Shown here: positions 1-10,226 of the stretch, in pieces | How positions within the stretch are numbered: the first letter of the stretch is position 1 | How the letters are laid out: each line of letters begins with the position of its first letter | Assembly (NCBI GenBank): GCA_029378245.1 | Contig: JARKIF010000097.1 | Span: forward strand, 1 to 64,000 | DNA: 64,000 bases | Source of the DNA: Roridomyces roridus | Lineage: Eukaryota; Basidiomycota; Agaricomycetes; Agaricales; Mycenaceae | Reading direction: 5' to 3' | Program-made: the position numbers and the translations under genes | Notes under the pieces: model-generated | Told to the model about the DNA's origin: nothing | The model's database searches: none | What the model saw: only the letters and a program-made list of their open reading frames with translations

Positions 1-977
1 CGCCCGAGTGATTGCCGAACAGCCAGCGACGATCAGCTTCGGATCCGAAAGCCCGGTTGTGTCAGTGTCCGCCCGATCCCGCAGAAGTACTCAGCATTTC
101 GAGTAAGCATCCCCTCTGTAGGCTGGAGCAATTTAAACGTCGAATTGCCTCCGGCCGTTTGAATAGAATCCTTCAAGTTTTATGTCGGATATCGGACCGG
201 GTGATGAAGCAAATGATGTCCGCGCACTCCGGATTCTGGTTTACGGGCGTCGGGAGCTCTTGAAAGACGATTTTCAAGAGGACGGTGAATTTTGTTCTGG
301 AAAGTCAACCAGGCTGATGCCGACGATGTTCGGCAGCGGGGAGCTACGGCATGTTGAGATTTGTAATCAGGGATTTGAACATACATATTTTACACGGCAT
401 GGTCCCACGCTGTCGTGGCTCCTTCGAAGGAGCGCAAACAAATACTGTACTATTACGACCATTTATTCACTGCGTGTCACGCGTCACCGCAAAAGTTCAC
501 TGGATAAGAAGTTCACCGAACGGCAATCAGATCAAATTGCCATATATGGTCTGATTAAATCACTCGGATCACTCATGCCGTCAATAATTGACGGGAAATC
601 ACAGTTTTCCGAGCTACCGAGCCCCGAATTTCGATCGTCACCCGTCACCGGTTGAAATTCATTCATTTCACAGGCGGCCGTCACCCGTCACCTGAACAAA
701 TGGTCGTAATAGTACAGTAAGTATTGCCCAAATACGCACTCAAGCTGCTTGTAGTTGAATATCTCCTCCAGTCGCCCGCGTCCGGAAGACGAGGCCCACC
801 CAGCTCAAAAGGAGCGACCCACAGCTCACTTGCGAGCCGAAAGCAAGCAATTTGGATTCAGCGGGTACAACAACTCGCACAGCATCATGAATATATTGGT
901 GATGCGGGGTATCCGGCGGACGTTGACTGGAATCGCATGCAGTAACCACCCGACTCCCGTCTTCAGTGCTAGGATGT
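1..977. repeat. Copy A of a ~0.7 kb direct repeat (carries a MITE)
   Basis: This stretch is colinear with 1868-2566. Shared landmarks include the 'ggatccgaaagc' block (about 41 and 1905), the 'tgtcggatatcggacc' block (about 181 and 2028), the 'tctggtttacgggcgtcggga' region (235 and 2081), and the 'ccacccgactcccgtcttcag' region (946 and 2528). Identity by eye is high but with many small indels. The copy starts at or before base 1. Open frames in it are broken differently in the two copies, so I see no conserved protein. Source is unknown; it could be part of a larger transposon. Confidence 0.8.
443..719. mobile_element. MITE with perfect 22-bp TIRs and TA target duplication
   Basis: The left end (443-464, starting TACTGTACTATTACG) and right end (698-719) are perfect inverted complements over 22 bp. 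The ends are flanked by TA, and the matching site in copy B (about 2274, 'cagataggtaatgccc') has a single TA and no insert, so the paralogue shows the empty site. About 277 bp, no coding capacity; the inside holds short 'cgtcaccc' type repeats on both flanks. A TA duplication and short non-coding body fit a Tc1/mariner (Stowaway-like) MITE, but the superfamily is an inference. Confidence 0.85.
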
Positions 978-1867
978 GAAGCAAGTCCATACGATGTGTC
1001 CTTGAAGAGCGCGACGGCGGGGCCAGCCACCACGTCAATCAGAGTCAGGGAGGTGAAGGGGAAGTGAAGGAGGCCTTGTGGGGCGTGGAGGTTTGGAATG
1101 TGATGCACGAAAGGTTGAGGACCCTGGATGTAGAGTGGGTGTGCTTGGGCGAAGGATATTGAGCCACTCACGAGTGCGGGTGAGCCTTGCCATGACTGTC
1201 TCTATCCTCCCTAGCTCCTCCCTCAACCTTGCAATGGTTCCACCAGTCTTCCAATGGCTGTCATGGGCTTGCGGGTCTTGAAATATTGCCGCCTCGATGA
1301 TGATGTCATCCGACCGAGGCCTCCGACCGTTTTCACGGTGCAACGATGACGACGGGCGCCGCGTGCGCCTGGCAGGAGACAGAGGTCGGGCGTCGGGTGG
1401 GTAGGCGCGGGCGCAAGCTGAGACAACGGGCCTGGTGTCGTCGAGTGAGTCAGGAGTAAGTAAGTGATCTGATGTGTTTGTGCCGAACGGCAAAACACCG
1501 CCATCACCAGAATCCCGGTTTTTCGGTTTTTCGGTTTTCCGGTTGTCCCAACTCCCGGATGCACTCCGAGTTTCTCTCCCCTCTTCTCCAGCGTGGCAGC
1601 CCAATGGTTAGTAGCCTCCGCAGAATTTCGCATCACGATTAATTCTGCAACAAACGAGAGGGCACAGCTGTCGACAGTGTCTTGGTCATGGTGATAGCCA
1701 AACAAATTGATTGCCGATGTCCCATCGGTTGATGGCAAATTATGATGCCGCCGCGGTGTCTCAGTGGATTTCGTGCCAAAGGCTACGGTGAATAGTTTCC
1801 CCGACAACGGGTAATGCGTCTAAAATGGCGTTGTCTGGACTGATTGCTTGGCGGCCCGTCCGCATCC
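978..1867. other. Spacer between the two repeat copies, no gene recognised
   Basis: Several open frames exist on the minus strand (for example 740-1171 and 1223-1807), but they lack a plausible start context or family resemblance, and they overlap each other. A short run of 'ttttcggt' repeats lies near 1517-1537. I see no supportable gene. Confidence 0.5.
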
Positions 1868-2566
1868 CGCCCGAGGAGTGTATTGATTGCCGAGCCGACG
1901 GCCTCGGATCCGAAAGCATGCGCCGCCCGATCCCGCAGAAGTAGTAAGCACGGTGAATAAGCATCCCCTGGAGAAATTTAAACGCCGACTTGCCTCCGGC
2001 CGTTTGAATATAATTCACCAAGTTTTATGTCGGATATCGGACCGTGCGATGAAGCAACTGATGTCCGCGCACTCCGCATTCTGGTTTACGGGCGTCGGGA
2101 CCTCTTGAAAGACAATTTTTCAAGAGAACAGTTAATTTTGTTCTGGAAAGTCGACCACGCTGATGCCGACGATGTTCGGCAGCGGGGAGCTACGGCATGT
2201 TGAGTTTGTAATCACGGAATTGAACAGGGCATAATCCCACGTTGTCGTGTCTCCTGCGAAGGAGCTCAAACAGATAGGTAATGCCCAAATATTCATCGCT
2301 ACGCAGTCAAGCTGCTGACAGTTGAATATCTCCTGCATTCGCCCGCGTCCCGAAGAGGAGGCTCACACAGCTCGACAGGAGAGAGTCAGACACACAGCTC
2401 ACTTGCGAGCGGAAGGCCTGAGGCAATTTGGATTCGACGGGTACAACAACTCGCACAGCATCATTGATTCATGAATAGATCGATGATGCGGGGTATCCGG
2501 CGGACATGACTGGAATCCCATGCAGCAACCACCCGACTCCCGTCTTCAGTGCCAGGATATGAAGCA
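1868..2566. repeat. Copy B of the ~0.7 kb direct repeat (MITE-free)
   Basis: Colinear with copy A (1-977) but lacking the 277 bp MITE; it preserves the uninterrupted insertion site near 2274. Differences from copy A are spread evenly, so the duplication is older than the MITE insertion. Confidence 0.8.
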
Positions 2567-3572
2567 ATTACTACGGCTGCATCGTCCCGGATTCCGGTTC
2601 TCAACAAAGGTTAGGTGGATCAGTCTTACAAAAGCTGACAAAATCTGCAAGGCGCAATACTGGCGCAATGGTATTTACTGTATAGGATTGTCAGGCTGCA
2701 CAGCACGGAGACAGAGGATGTATTTCTGGAGAGTGCCAATCCGGCGATCCCGAAGACTCAAATGATCATAATCAACATTTTCGAAAGTCAAGGCGCGCGC
2801 CTAGGCCCAGCGGCCTCCTTCATTATCTCTGGCGAGTCTCAGCCTCCCGGCTATCCGGATTCCGAACAGAATTGATATCCAAGCTCAGGCGCCGCGGACC
2901 TGTCTACGTCCTCTGTTGCAAATCGCAAGAGTCGGAGTCTGGACACTAGTTGGATTCCCTCCTCGGAAAAAGATCTGCGAGGACTTGGCAAAAATTCTGT
3001 GGATCTTCGAAGATCTTCCTCCGGTAAAAATCTTCCCTAGCTCAGCGAACGCTGATTCCGCTTAAGCTCTTAACGCTGGAGCTCGCCTCGCACCATCGGA
3101 CGAATAAATGCTCCGTTCAATGGCGGCTCGCCAGGATCACACTATCCTCAAGCAACGGCGCATGGTGCCACTGACGTCTGGGAAACCATTCCGGGCGGCA
3201 TTACGACAAATTCTTGTGGGCCCGCCTTAGCAATAAACATCACCATACGCACCGCCTTCGAAGTGGGTTTTTGCGGATACTCCGAGAAGCCCGCACCGCT
3301 TTGGGACTTCGAGGACGTCTTTGTTTTGCCGGTACTAGCCCAGAGACCTGTGTATATTAGTTTGAGGTGATGACATTTTCGTCCGACCGGACTGATGTAT
3401 GTATTGCTGAGGCTTCATCTCATCCTCCAAGCTTACCTCCAGAGGTCGACGTCTCCGCTATACAACGAAATAATACTTAAGACGTCCCACACAGGACTGT
3501 CATCCTCATACCCAGCTTCTCCAGCAACAAATCCAACCGACAATCCTCGCCTCACACTACAGAATTAGCACA
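2567..3572. other. Intergenic, upstream of the DUF6593 gene
   Basis: No frame with family resemblance. The last ~100 bases before 3573 are pyrimidine-rich, as usual for a fungal promoter and leader. Confidence 0.4.
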
Positions 3573-4270
3573 ATGCTCAACCCATACACTCAAGCTTGGC
3601 AAAACGGACAGTCAAACTCAAACAGCCAAAATTGTCGTCCTTCCATCTTCGGGGCTCTCCCCTACTCCACCCCCGACGGCGCCACCCCGACATTCTTCTC
3701 CTTCCGCTTCACGTCGTTCAACCCAAACGTGTTGAACTGCGTCATACTCGGTCCCCAGTCCCGCCCGTACTTCCGCATCGTGACAGACACGCCTCTCCCC
3801 GGCGTGTCGGTGCTGCAGAACTCGAATGGCCAGAACGTGGCGTTGGTGCAGTGGCATCGGCACCCGGAGATCGAGATTCGGGGAGTCGTAAATAGACAGC
3901 GCACCTCCGCCGCGTTGAGTTTATCCAGAGACCAGACGTTCGTTGGATTCCTCCTATTCTATCCGCCGGATCACTCACACGGTATTTTGAACAACAGTTC
4001 GAGAAGTATGACCGTGAATAGGACGACGATGACTTTCGTACCGCGTCAGGACAACTTTATTTGGGTGGGTTCAATTCTCTTCTTGTCGATACAAGTCACT
4101 CAGGAATCTAGATCTACGACGGAGACTCACAGACTGACATCCTCGGCCGCATTTCGCGAGCCCAGGATTCCATCCACCTCGAATTGACGGGCGAGGCGAT
4201 TCACAGTGGCCTGCTCGAATCGGCTGTCATGGCCGCGTTCCTCCTGCAGTGCGGCAGGAATATAGATTGA
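3573..4270 (+). CDS. DUF6593-like protein
   Basis: Two exons, 3573-4064 and 4112-4270, with a 47-nt intron (gtgggt...tctag), give 216 residues. The first exon carries a beta-rich region with the phrase 'VALVQWHRHPEIEIRG' and ends 'DNFIW'; after splicing the protein continues 'IYDGDSQTDILGRISRAQDS' and ends 'AAFLLQCGRNID'. The W-x-Y-D-G junction and the 'hhGRI' strand are what the family shows across agaric genomes. Reading through the intron instead gives a worse, unrelated C-terminus. The family is abundant in mushrooms, has no known reaction, and lacks a signal peptide here, so it is probably intracellular. The gene stands alone between the repeat region and the F-box gene. Confidence 0.75.
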
Positions 4271-5154
4271 ATGTCATGAGCTCTAGCTCTTAGTATAATC
4301 GCTCAACTATCTACTCTATTCGTATTTCAACCCTGTTGTGTAGTTATGATAATACATAAGCTAGTCAGACGAATTCGTCCATTTTGCAACATGCCGAAAC
4401 GGCCTTTGATCTCCGATGTGAGAAATCGAAGCATACAGGATGTTCAACGTTCAACCACGCCATTATGCGGCCTCTCGGCCGAAAAGAGACGTTAGATACT
4501 ATTCGTGGAAAGATTCCGAATGTTATGTAACGCAAATGCAACGTTGAACGTTCCATAAGCCGATCAAACGATTTTCCCCGCTCACGGCACTCCGCCAACT
4601 TACAGAAATCCTTGTTCAAGCTCCAAGTACTATCTCATCGGAGTCGTGAATTCGGTCCGGAGGCCGTATCCCAATCCCCGTTCCCGCGCGCTAAGCGCTA
4701 ATCACGTATCTACCCACTGGCACACCGGGTTGCTCAATTGCTGAAACGGCACAAATCCGGTTTCCTGGCCAGCCAGTCCAGTCAAGGAATGAGCTCGGGG
4801 GCCGGAATCTAAGCGAGGACTCGAGTCCCGTACATATGTTTGATTGAAAGAATATCAGAATATTTCGCGACTGGAAGTTTGAACATCGGGACTCCACTCG
4901 GGGTAGTTGCCTCGGTGTCCCGTATTAACAGCGCTTAAGCGGTCGTGTCCATCCGAAATCCTCCGAGAACACTTGCTTGTTCCGGCCGCCCTGAAAACAG
5001 TCTTTGGAGACTCCGGCAAGAAGCGGAGAGCCACTTGAAACGCATAAATCCATTGCATAAAGTCGAAACAAAAAAAGTTAGTGTTGCCATAATCTTAATG
5101 AACCCGCCCGCTACACGGAGAACCCCGGTCCAACCCCAACCGACGTACGCCAGC
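4271..5154. other. Intergenic; one small inverted repeat
   Basis: No gene recognised. GTTCAACGTT at about 4442-4451 and its complement AACGTTGAAC at about 4541-4550 form an inverted pair about 100 bp apart, possibly a tiny MITE. A minus-strand hydrophobic frame (4935-5285) overlaps the end of the next gene and could be an alternative last exon of it. Confidence 0.35.
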
Positions 5155-6632
5155 TCAAAGGTCCAGGCCAATAAAAGAAACGCGAAGGAGGGAATCCTGT
5201 GAACCAACATTAGTGAGCAGGTCTCGAAAATAACCACAAGGCTTCTGGTTGCACGCACGTAGCTCATGCACCTCAAATACATCACGCGCCCTCGAGCGCG
5301 GAAGTATGCCTTCGGTCGATGACAGCGCTTCCTTCAACCAATCAACCGTACTCTGCGCCTCGGCTGCTACCCTCCCAGAGAACCCCCTCCCCCGCGCACG
5401 AGGAGTTCTATACGCGAAACACGTAAAGCAGAGCGAGCGCAATGCGTCGCCGGCAAGGTGTGGCTGATTGAGCGCGGCGTCCAGCGCGGCGAATGGGAGG
5501 TATTCGAAAAGGATGCTGGGGTGGAACTCGCCGTCGAACCCGCCTACACGGAGGTCAATCGTTATGTGGGCGAGCGAGTTGGGGCCGAGGGTGCTGAGGA
5601 CGAAGATGGTCCATGGGAGTGGGTTGGAGTCTGCGGAGATGCCGAGGGATAGGCGGAGGTCCGTAAGATTGCGGAGGCCGCTGAGATTGATGTAATTTGC
5701 GGGAGTGGGCCAGCCTGGGAGTTGCATCAGCACGGAAGGCACAGTGGAGGACAAGAAGTAAATGTACTGGAGTAGATGGGCTGGAGATGCAGCGATTCGA
5801 GCGTTTCACTGACGTGATTCAACAACGATTCGACATGGGGCATGTCGTCCATCGGGTGAAAGCCGAGTCGCAGCTCGCGGAGAGCACGAAAGGTCGGGAT
5901 GGTGATGGCCCATGAGACTACGCTTGGGAGGTACACCGTGTCGAGTACGGTCAGAGATTCGCAGCTCTCCGGCCACGGTGCCGCCCCCACTTGTTCGGTA
6001 AGCTCCGCATCAGCGCCAATATCCCCCGCCCGGGCAATCTCGGAAAGCTTTATTCTCCTCGGACTCTTGCAGCCCCTGAAAATGGAGATATCCGCCAGTT
6101 CGAAGCCAGTGAGGTCCACATCAAGCATCGCAGGAGAGTTGATGAGGCGGTGAATCGAAATCTGCAAGATCTCGGGGAGACCGCTCCAAGATTCACTTGC
6201 CAGACGGATGTGCAGACTCTGCACTCGTGCCGGGCGCACGTCAGCGAGCATATCCAGTAGAGTAGGCAAGGTTTCGTCGTGGGATATCCATTTGATGGAC
6301 AGTGGCAGCATAGTCGTCCACGTCGGTCCAGCGAGGAGCGTCACATGGCGGATGTACGTTGCGATGTAGGGCGCCCCCGTAAGCACTTCGCACAGGACAG
6401 AGCAGTCCGTGCGGGGTCGATCTCTCCGCGGTGCACTGAGGCCTATGTGCTCGAAGAGGTACGTGCGGCTGATTGGGAGCCACTGCCTGCAAACGAGTGA
6501 CGTCTTTTGTAGTGCGTCGAGTTCGTAGCGGATGTTCTCGATGATGAGCTGGATGAGCTCGGGGGGCAGTCTTGGAGGTGAATCCTTGTGAGGCGGTGGC
6601 AAAGCAGCATCAACGAGGGGCGCGTTCGCCAT
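5155..6632 (-). CDS. F-box domain protein
   Basis: Two exons, 6632-5768 and 5714-5155, joined across a 53-nt intron (gtacat...cccag) that contains a ctgat branch-like motif, give 474 residues. The F-box lies at about residues 21-65 ('RLPPELIQLIIENIRYELD', then 'LVCRQWLPISRTYLFEHI'). The rest is the usual beta/LRR-like variable region of mushroom F-box proteins. It should act as an SCF ubiquitin ligase substrate receptor through Skp1; the target is unknown. The splice restores 'PIYSSWPTPANYINLSGL'. A last intron (donor near 5232, acceptor near 5188) could extend the protein into a hydrophobic tail, but I kept the simple stop. The next gene upstream is also an F-box gene in the same direction, 38 bp away. 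Confidence 0.75.
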
Positions 6633-6670
6633 GCCTGAGCTTACTTGTGGTCGTGGTCAATTCCAGGTTT

Positions 6671-7723
6671 TTATTGCAGCCGAACTGTCTCGTGATCATG
6701 TACGACACCGGACAACACCGGAGGTGGCCAATTATACTTCTCCGGAACCGCTACGTCCCAAAATGTGCTCGGCCTCCAAATAACCTGCACCATCTCCAGA
6801 AACTGTTCCTCCGTTTTATCAGCCGCGTCGGCCAACGGAGTCAAGTACTCTAAAACCGTCTTCATCGCAGCCTCCTTGCTCGCTCCATACGCAAGCAACA
6901 TCGCCATGAACTCTGCCCTTCCCTCGGTAGATGGAGGCTCCGAACTGTCCTCGCCTTGGGGGTGGGTGAGCCCCATCGCAAGATACAGCAAATTGGCCCT
7001 ATACGGCGGCGTATGTCCATAACTATCATCCCGAATCCATCCACTATTGAGCGGCACGGCTGCCTCCGCCTTGGCTCCGTGCTCCAGCAGCATTCCCATC
7101 ACCTCGAGACGGCGTGCACGTAGCGCATATCCCAGAGCGGTGCCGTATTCCCCCACGCACTCCGTATCGGCACCACGTTCGAGGAGGACTCGCACCGTCT
7201 CGAACCGGCCGACGGCACACGCATGATGGAGCGCCGTTTCTGGGACTTTGTATCCGTAGGGCTGATTGATCGGGGCGCCATGGTCGAGCAAGAGCCCCAG
7301 TATTTCCAGCCGGTCGTCGAATACCGCCAAATGAAGGGGCTGGAAATTATCTATGCCCGACACGGATCGGGGATCAGCACCTCCGGCGAGGAGCATCGCG
7401 ACAATTTCCGTGCTTCCCGCCTGCACAGCGGCGTGGAGAGCCGTCAAGCTGCCCGATCTAGACCCGGGAGCCTCGTTGGGATTCACGAGGTGCGGAGGCG
7501 CCAGCAGCTTGGAGACGACGTGCGGCTTTGATTCTTTCGCAGCCCACAGCAGAATCCGTTTCCCCAGTTCAGCTGTGATGCGCGCTTGGAACTCGGGATC
7601 GAGGACCGTGTAGAGACGATGGCAGGTTTGAATCAGCGCATTGAGCGATGCTGTGTCCAGAAACGAAGCAAAGAGGAGGATGAGTTCGGGAGGGAGGACG
7701 CTGGTGAAGTAGCACTTGTCCAT
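6671..7723 (-). CDS. F-box-like ankyrin repeat protein
   Basis: Single exon, 350 residues from the ATG at 7723. An F-box-like N-terminus ('SVLPPELILLFASFLDTASL', residues about 8-50) is followed by at least four ankyrin repeats at about 90-250: 'SLTALHAAVQAGSTEIVAML', 'FQPLHLAVFDDRLEILGLLL', 'ETALHHACAVGRFETVRVLL', 'GTALGYALRARRLEVMGMLL'. A more upstream in-frame start (7798) would add 25 residues that look like leader sequence, so I chose the ATG just before the F-box. Likely role: an adaptor, by F-box to Skp1 and ankyrin repeats to a partner protein. The C-terminal 80 residues match nothing I recognise. Confidence 0.8.
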   Translation of the reverse strand: MDKCYFTSVLPPELILLFASFLDTASLNALIQTCHRLYTVLDPEFQARITAELGKRILLWAAKESKPHVVSKLLAPPHLVNPNEAPGSRSGSLTALHAAVQAGSTEIVAMLLAGGADPRSVSGIDNFQPLHLAVFDDRLEILGLLLDHGAPINQPYGYKVPETALHHACAVGRFETVRVLLERGADTECVGEYGTALGYALRARRLEVMGMLLEHGAKAEAAVPLNSGWIRDDSYGHTPPYRANLLYLAMGLTHPQGEDSSEPPSTEGRAEFMAMLLAYGASKEAAMKTVLEYLTPLADAADKTEEQFLEMVQVIWRPSTFWDVAVPEKYNWPPPVLSGVVHDHETVRLQ

Positions 7724-7984
7724 GAGGTACGGAAGCAAGAGGGGTCGCGTGGCTTCGTACGGCAACCTTTTCTTCCCACAGAATAATATAAGTACCAAGT
7801 TGAAAATACTTATTCCTTGTCAGTGACATTGCCGTAGTGTGAGTTTGTAGCCGAATCAGTGCCGTGTTCAATTTCTGGCGATCGTACACCAGATACTCAG
7901 GGTTCACTTCAAGAAGAAACAATTATTGGCATATAGTAAGCTAGCAAAGCAAATGAGTAAACTAAATGTCCGTGCCGCAAGGCC

Positions 7985-8492
7985 TTAGATCCCATACCCC
8001 TGGATAGTGAACTCGGGGCTGAAGTCGCCCGAGTCGCCGAACACTGTGTAATGTCAGTTTCTGATAGTAAGGACCGAGAAGGAGAGACCCACAGTTTAGC
8101 TGATAATCACTCCCTTCGACAACAAGAGGGACCTTGACCTCAATCCGCCCCCAAGGAGGATGTCAAAGTTCTCTGCGAGGATCACTGGTGTGCGACTGTC
8201 AGCCGTTGAAAGTCCTGCATTGAGGCGGGGAGCACACACGTGGAGTCGTAACTCCATCTTTGCGGAGGAGAATCCGTCCGAGCTTGTTGGTGATCTGGGA
8301 CGGGGCTTCGGAGGTGTCCCACGTAACATTGTGCGTCTGCCCCGAGAACCAAACGGTCCCTGCGTGCGGGTATGTGACGGGCGGTGTGAACACCGTGCGG
8401 GTCGTGCGCGTGAGGGGCGTAGCAGATGCGCTGGCCAACACAGAGGCCACAAAAGCGGCGGTGGTGGCGAAGAAGGTGGATGTGAATTTCAT
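7985..8492 (-). pseudogene. Kre9/Knh1-like secreted protein, frameshifted copy
   Basis: Starts at 8492 with a signal peptide ('MKFTSTFFATTAAFVASVLA') and the family core 'VFTPPVTYPHAGTVWFSGQT'. Exons 8492-8240, 8184-8093 and 8043-7985 follow the splice pattern of its paralogues at 17.2-17.8 and 19.9-20.5 kb, but exon 8184-8093 is 92 nt where both paralogues have 90. The extra two bases sit in a G run at about 8148-8152, just after 'NFDILLG'. Translation then runs into a stop at 8096 and loses the last ~35 residues, which are still readable in the shifted frame ('GDSGDFSPEFTIQG'). It also lacks the first intron of the paralogues. Either a recent pseudogene or an assembly indel. Confidence 0.7.
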
Positions 8493-9185
8493 GGTGAGAG
8501 CCGAAAGAATTAGAAGGGTTGGAAAGTAGAAGTAGAAGTAGTGGATTAGAGAAGGCCTTTGAGATGTGATGAGGTGGTCAGCTGCTGGACGATCCTCTTA
8601 TACGCTGGAGGTACAGGCATCTTGTTCAACCGGGACCGGCAGTCTGTTTGCCCGGAAACTAATACCTCGTTCCGTGTACTTCGGGCTGCCCAAAGCATAT
8701 ATATGTTCAACCGGGTCCCCGTAAATATTACTAGTTTTCAATTTCGTCCTGCGACCCTGGACCTAGACTGACTTTGAACTGGCTCAGAAGATTTTTGTGA
8801 AGCTCACCATTCACGAATCACCAAGAATTGTAACGGATGTAAGTGTCAATCCATTCCAAGTACAATTTGTTCACTTTGGTCTGATGACGGTCTGAGACTA
8901 TTGCCGATGTTTCACCTCGGTGCGCGAGACTCGGAACCCTATAAGACCTCGGTCCACACCAGAGCCGGAGCTGCTGGACCGTCAAGACAGCCATTCCAGG
9001 AGTGATGGACCAGGCCCTCCGAGTTCTATGACCTGTGATTGCCATCATTGATCGCTTCTCACGGTTGAACAACAGATATCAAGTTGTGATCCATGATTGA
9101 TTCGGTGTTCAATACACATGTGTAACTGAAAATACAGCAACAAAAATGCCAACCACAAGGCCATTCATCTCTCATATGTCCATAT
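8493..9185. other. Intergenic between two minus-strand secreted-protein genes
   Basis: Contains the promoter of the frameshifted Kre9-like gene and the 3' end of the cyanovirin-like gene. 'atatatatg'-like AT-rich stretches occur near 8697. No gene seen. Confidence 0.4.
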
Positions 9186-9711
9186 TCAAGGGCAGGACAT
9201 TACCCCATTCTGATTCGTCAAAATCGTGTCTATGGGTCGAATAAGCACGGATGAGATCAAATACTTGTACACTCACTCAGGTCGATCGTCGAATTCACCA
9301 ACCGCTCGCGAAGAGTAAAACACTCGGCGGTGAGGGTCACACTGGTGGTGGTGACGAGGAAAGTGCGGTCCGGGCACGTCAGGCTGAAGTTCCCATTAGA
9401 CTCGCTGGAAGCCAACATTGAGGTCAGGTTGGAGGACAGTCAGACGAAGGAGAAACTCACGCAATGAGGACACCATTTTGATTGGCAATACATGAGTCAA
9501 GACCGATGGAGGACTCGACCTCAGTGCCAGCCAAGGTCTGACAAGTGGCCGTCAGCGCGGCGGTCAGACTGTTTATATTGATATCGGTGCAAGTGGCGAA
9601 GAAGTCTGAGTCAGCAGCGCGTTTTGCGTGCCTGCATGTGTCCATGGGAACACCACGGGAGCCCACCAGAAAGAGGGTGCATATGATGGAGAGGAGTAGA
9701 GGGAACATCAT
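9186..9711 (-). CDS. Secreted cyanovirin-N homology (CVNH) protein
   Basis: Three exons, 9711-9461, 9404-9277 and 9229-9186, give 140 residues. The first ~20 residues ('MMFPLLLSIICTLFLVGSRG') are a signal peptide. Two tandem CVNH half-repeats follow: 'FFATCTDININSLTAALTAT' with 'IGLDSCIANQNGVL', then 'GNFSLTCPDRT', 'VTLTAEC' and 'STIDLNTILTNQNGV'. The paired C-(n)-C spacing and the 'hDLxxhIxNxxGxL' ending of each half are the family's signature. CVNH proteins are small lectin-like folds, often binding high-mannose glycans; in fungi the biological role is unsettled. It neighbours other small secreted proteins. Sugar binding by this protein is inferred, not shown. Confidence 0.8.
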
Positions 9712-9781
9712 AGTTGATCGCCGGCTCGCGAGCAGAGGATGGACGAGCAGGGACAGGTCCGCCGCAAATTGAGAGCCCAGT

Positions 9782-9789
9782 TTATATAC
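9782..9789 (-). promoter_or_regulatory. TATA-like box of the CVNH gene
   Basis: Reads ggtatataaac on the minus strand, about 75 bp upstream of the ATG at 9711. Confidence 0.5.
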
Positions 9790-10226
9790 CTTGTGCTCTT
9801 CTCATAGCTCCGCTCATGGGACGAGAGCTTAGTTGGGCTCCCGCCCTGCGCTTCTCATTGGCCAGCGAAGCCCAGGAAGCGATGTAGGCGCTGGAGAAGA
9901 TAGATAGCGACTGGGCCCGGCCTTTGGACGCGCCGGAAGTCAGGGCCATTCCGTGTACGCTGCTGTTGGTCTCCCGTTCTGTCCAGTGATTTCATTGGTA
10001 AGTGAAAATAAACGCGAGAACCGCGAGAACAAGGAAGGTCGCCGCTGTCATGACTCGGGCCGAGTCCGCGACACGACTGTTCTTAGTTCCCATTGCCCCT
10101 GCGGCATTACATTCAGGTCATCTGCACACTTTCCAAAGAAATGTATTCGTGAACAAATCATTACAATTAATAAGTATATACGTTACAAGTCCACTGTACA
10201 TTCTAGTTTCCGAGTAAGCAGCAGTT
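9790..10226. other. Intergenic between CVNH gene and AFR1
   Basis: Holds the upstream region of the CVNH gene and the 3' flank of the reductase gene. No gene seen. Confidence 0.4.

Noticed and set aside
4442..4550. Tiny inverted pair GTTCAACGTT / AACGTTGAAC
   Set aside because: Ten-base arms about 100 bp apart are expected occasionally by chance; no target duplication seen.
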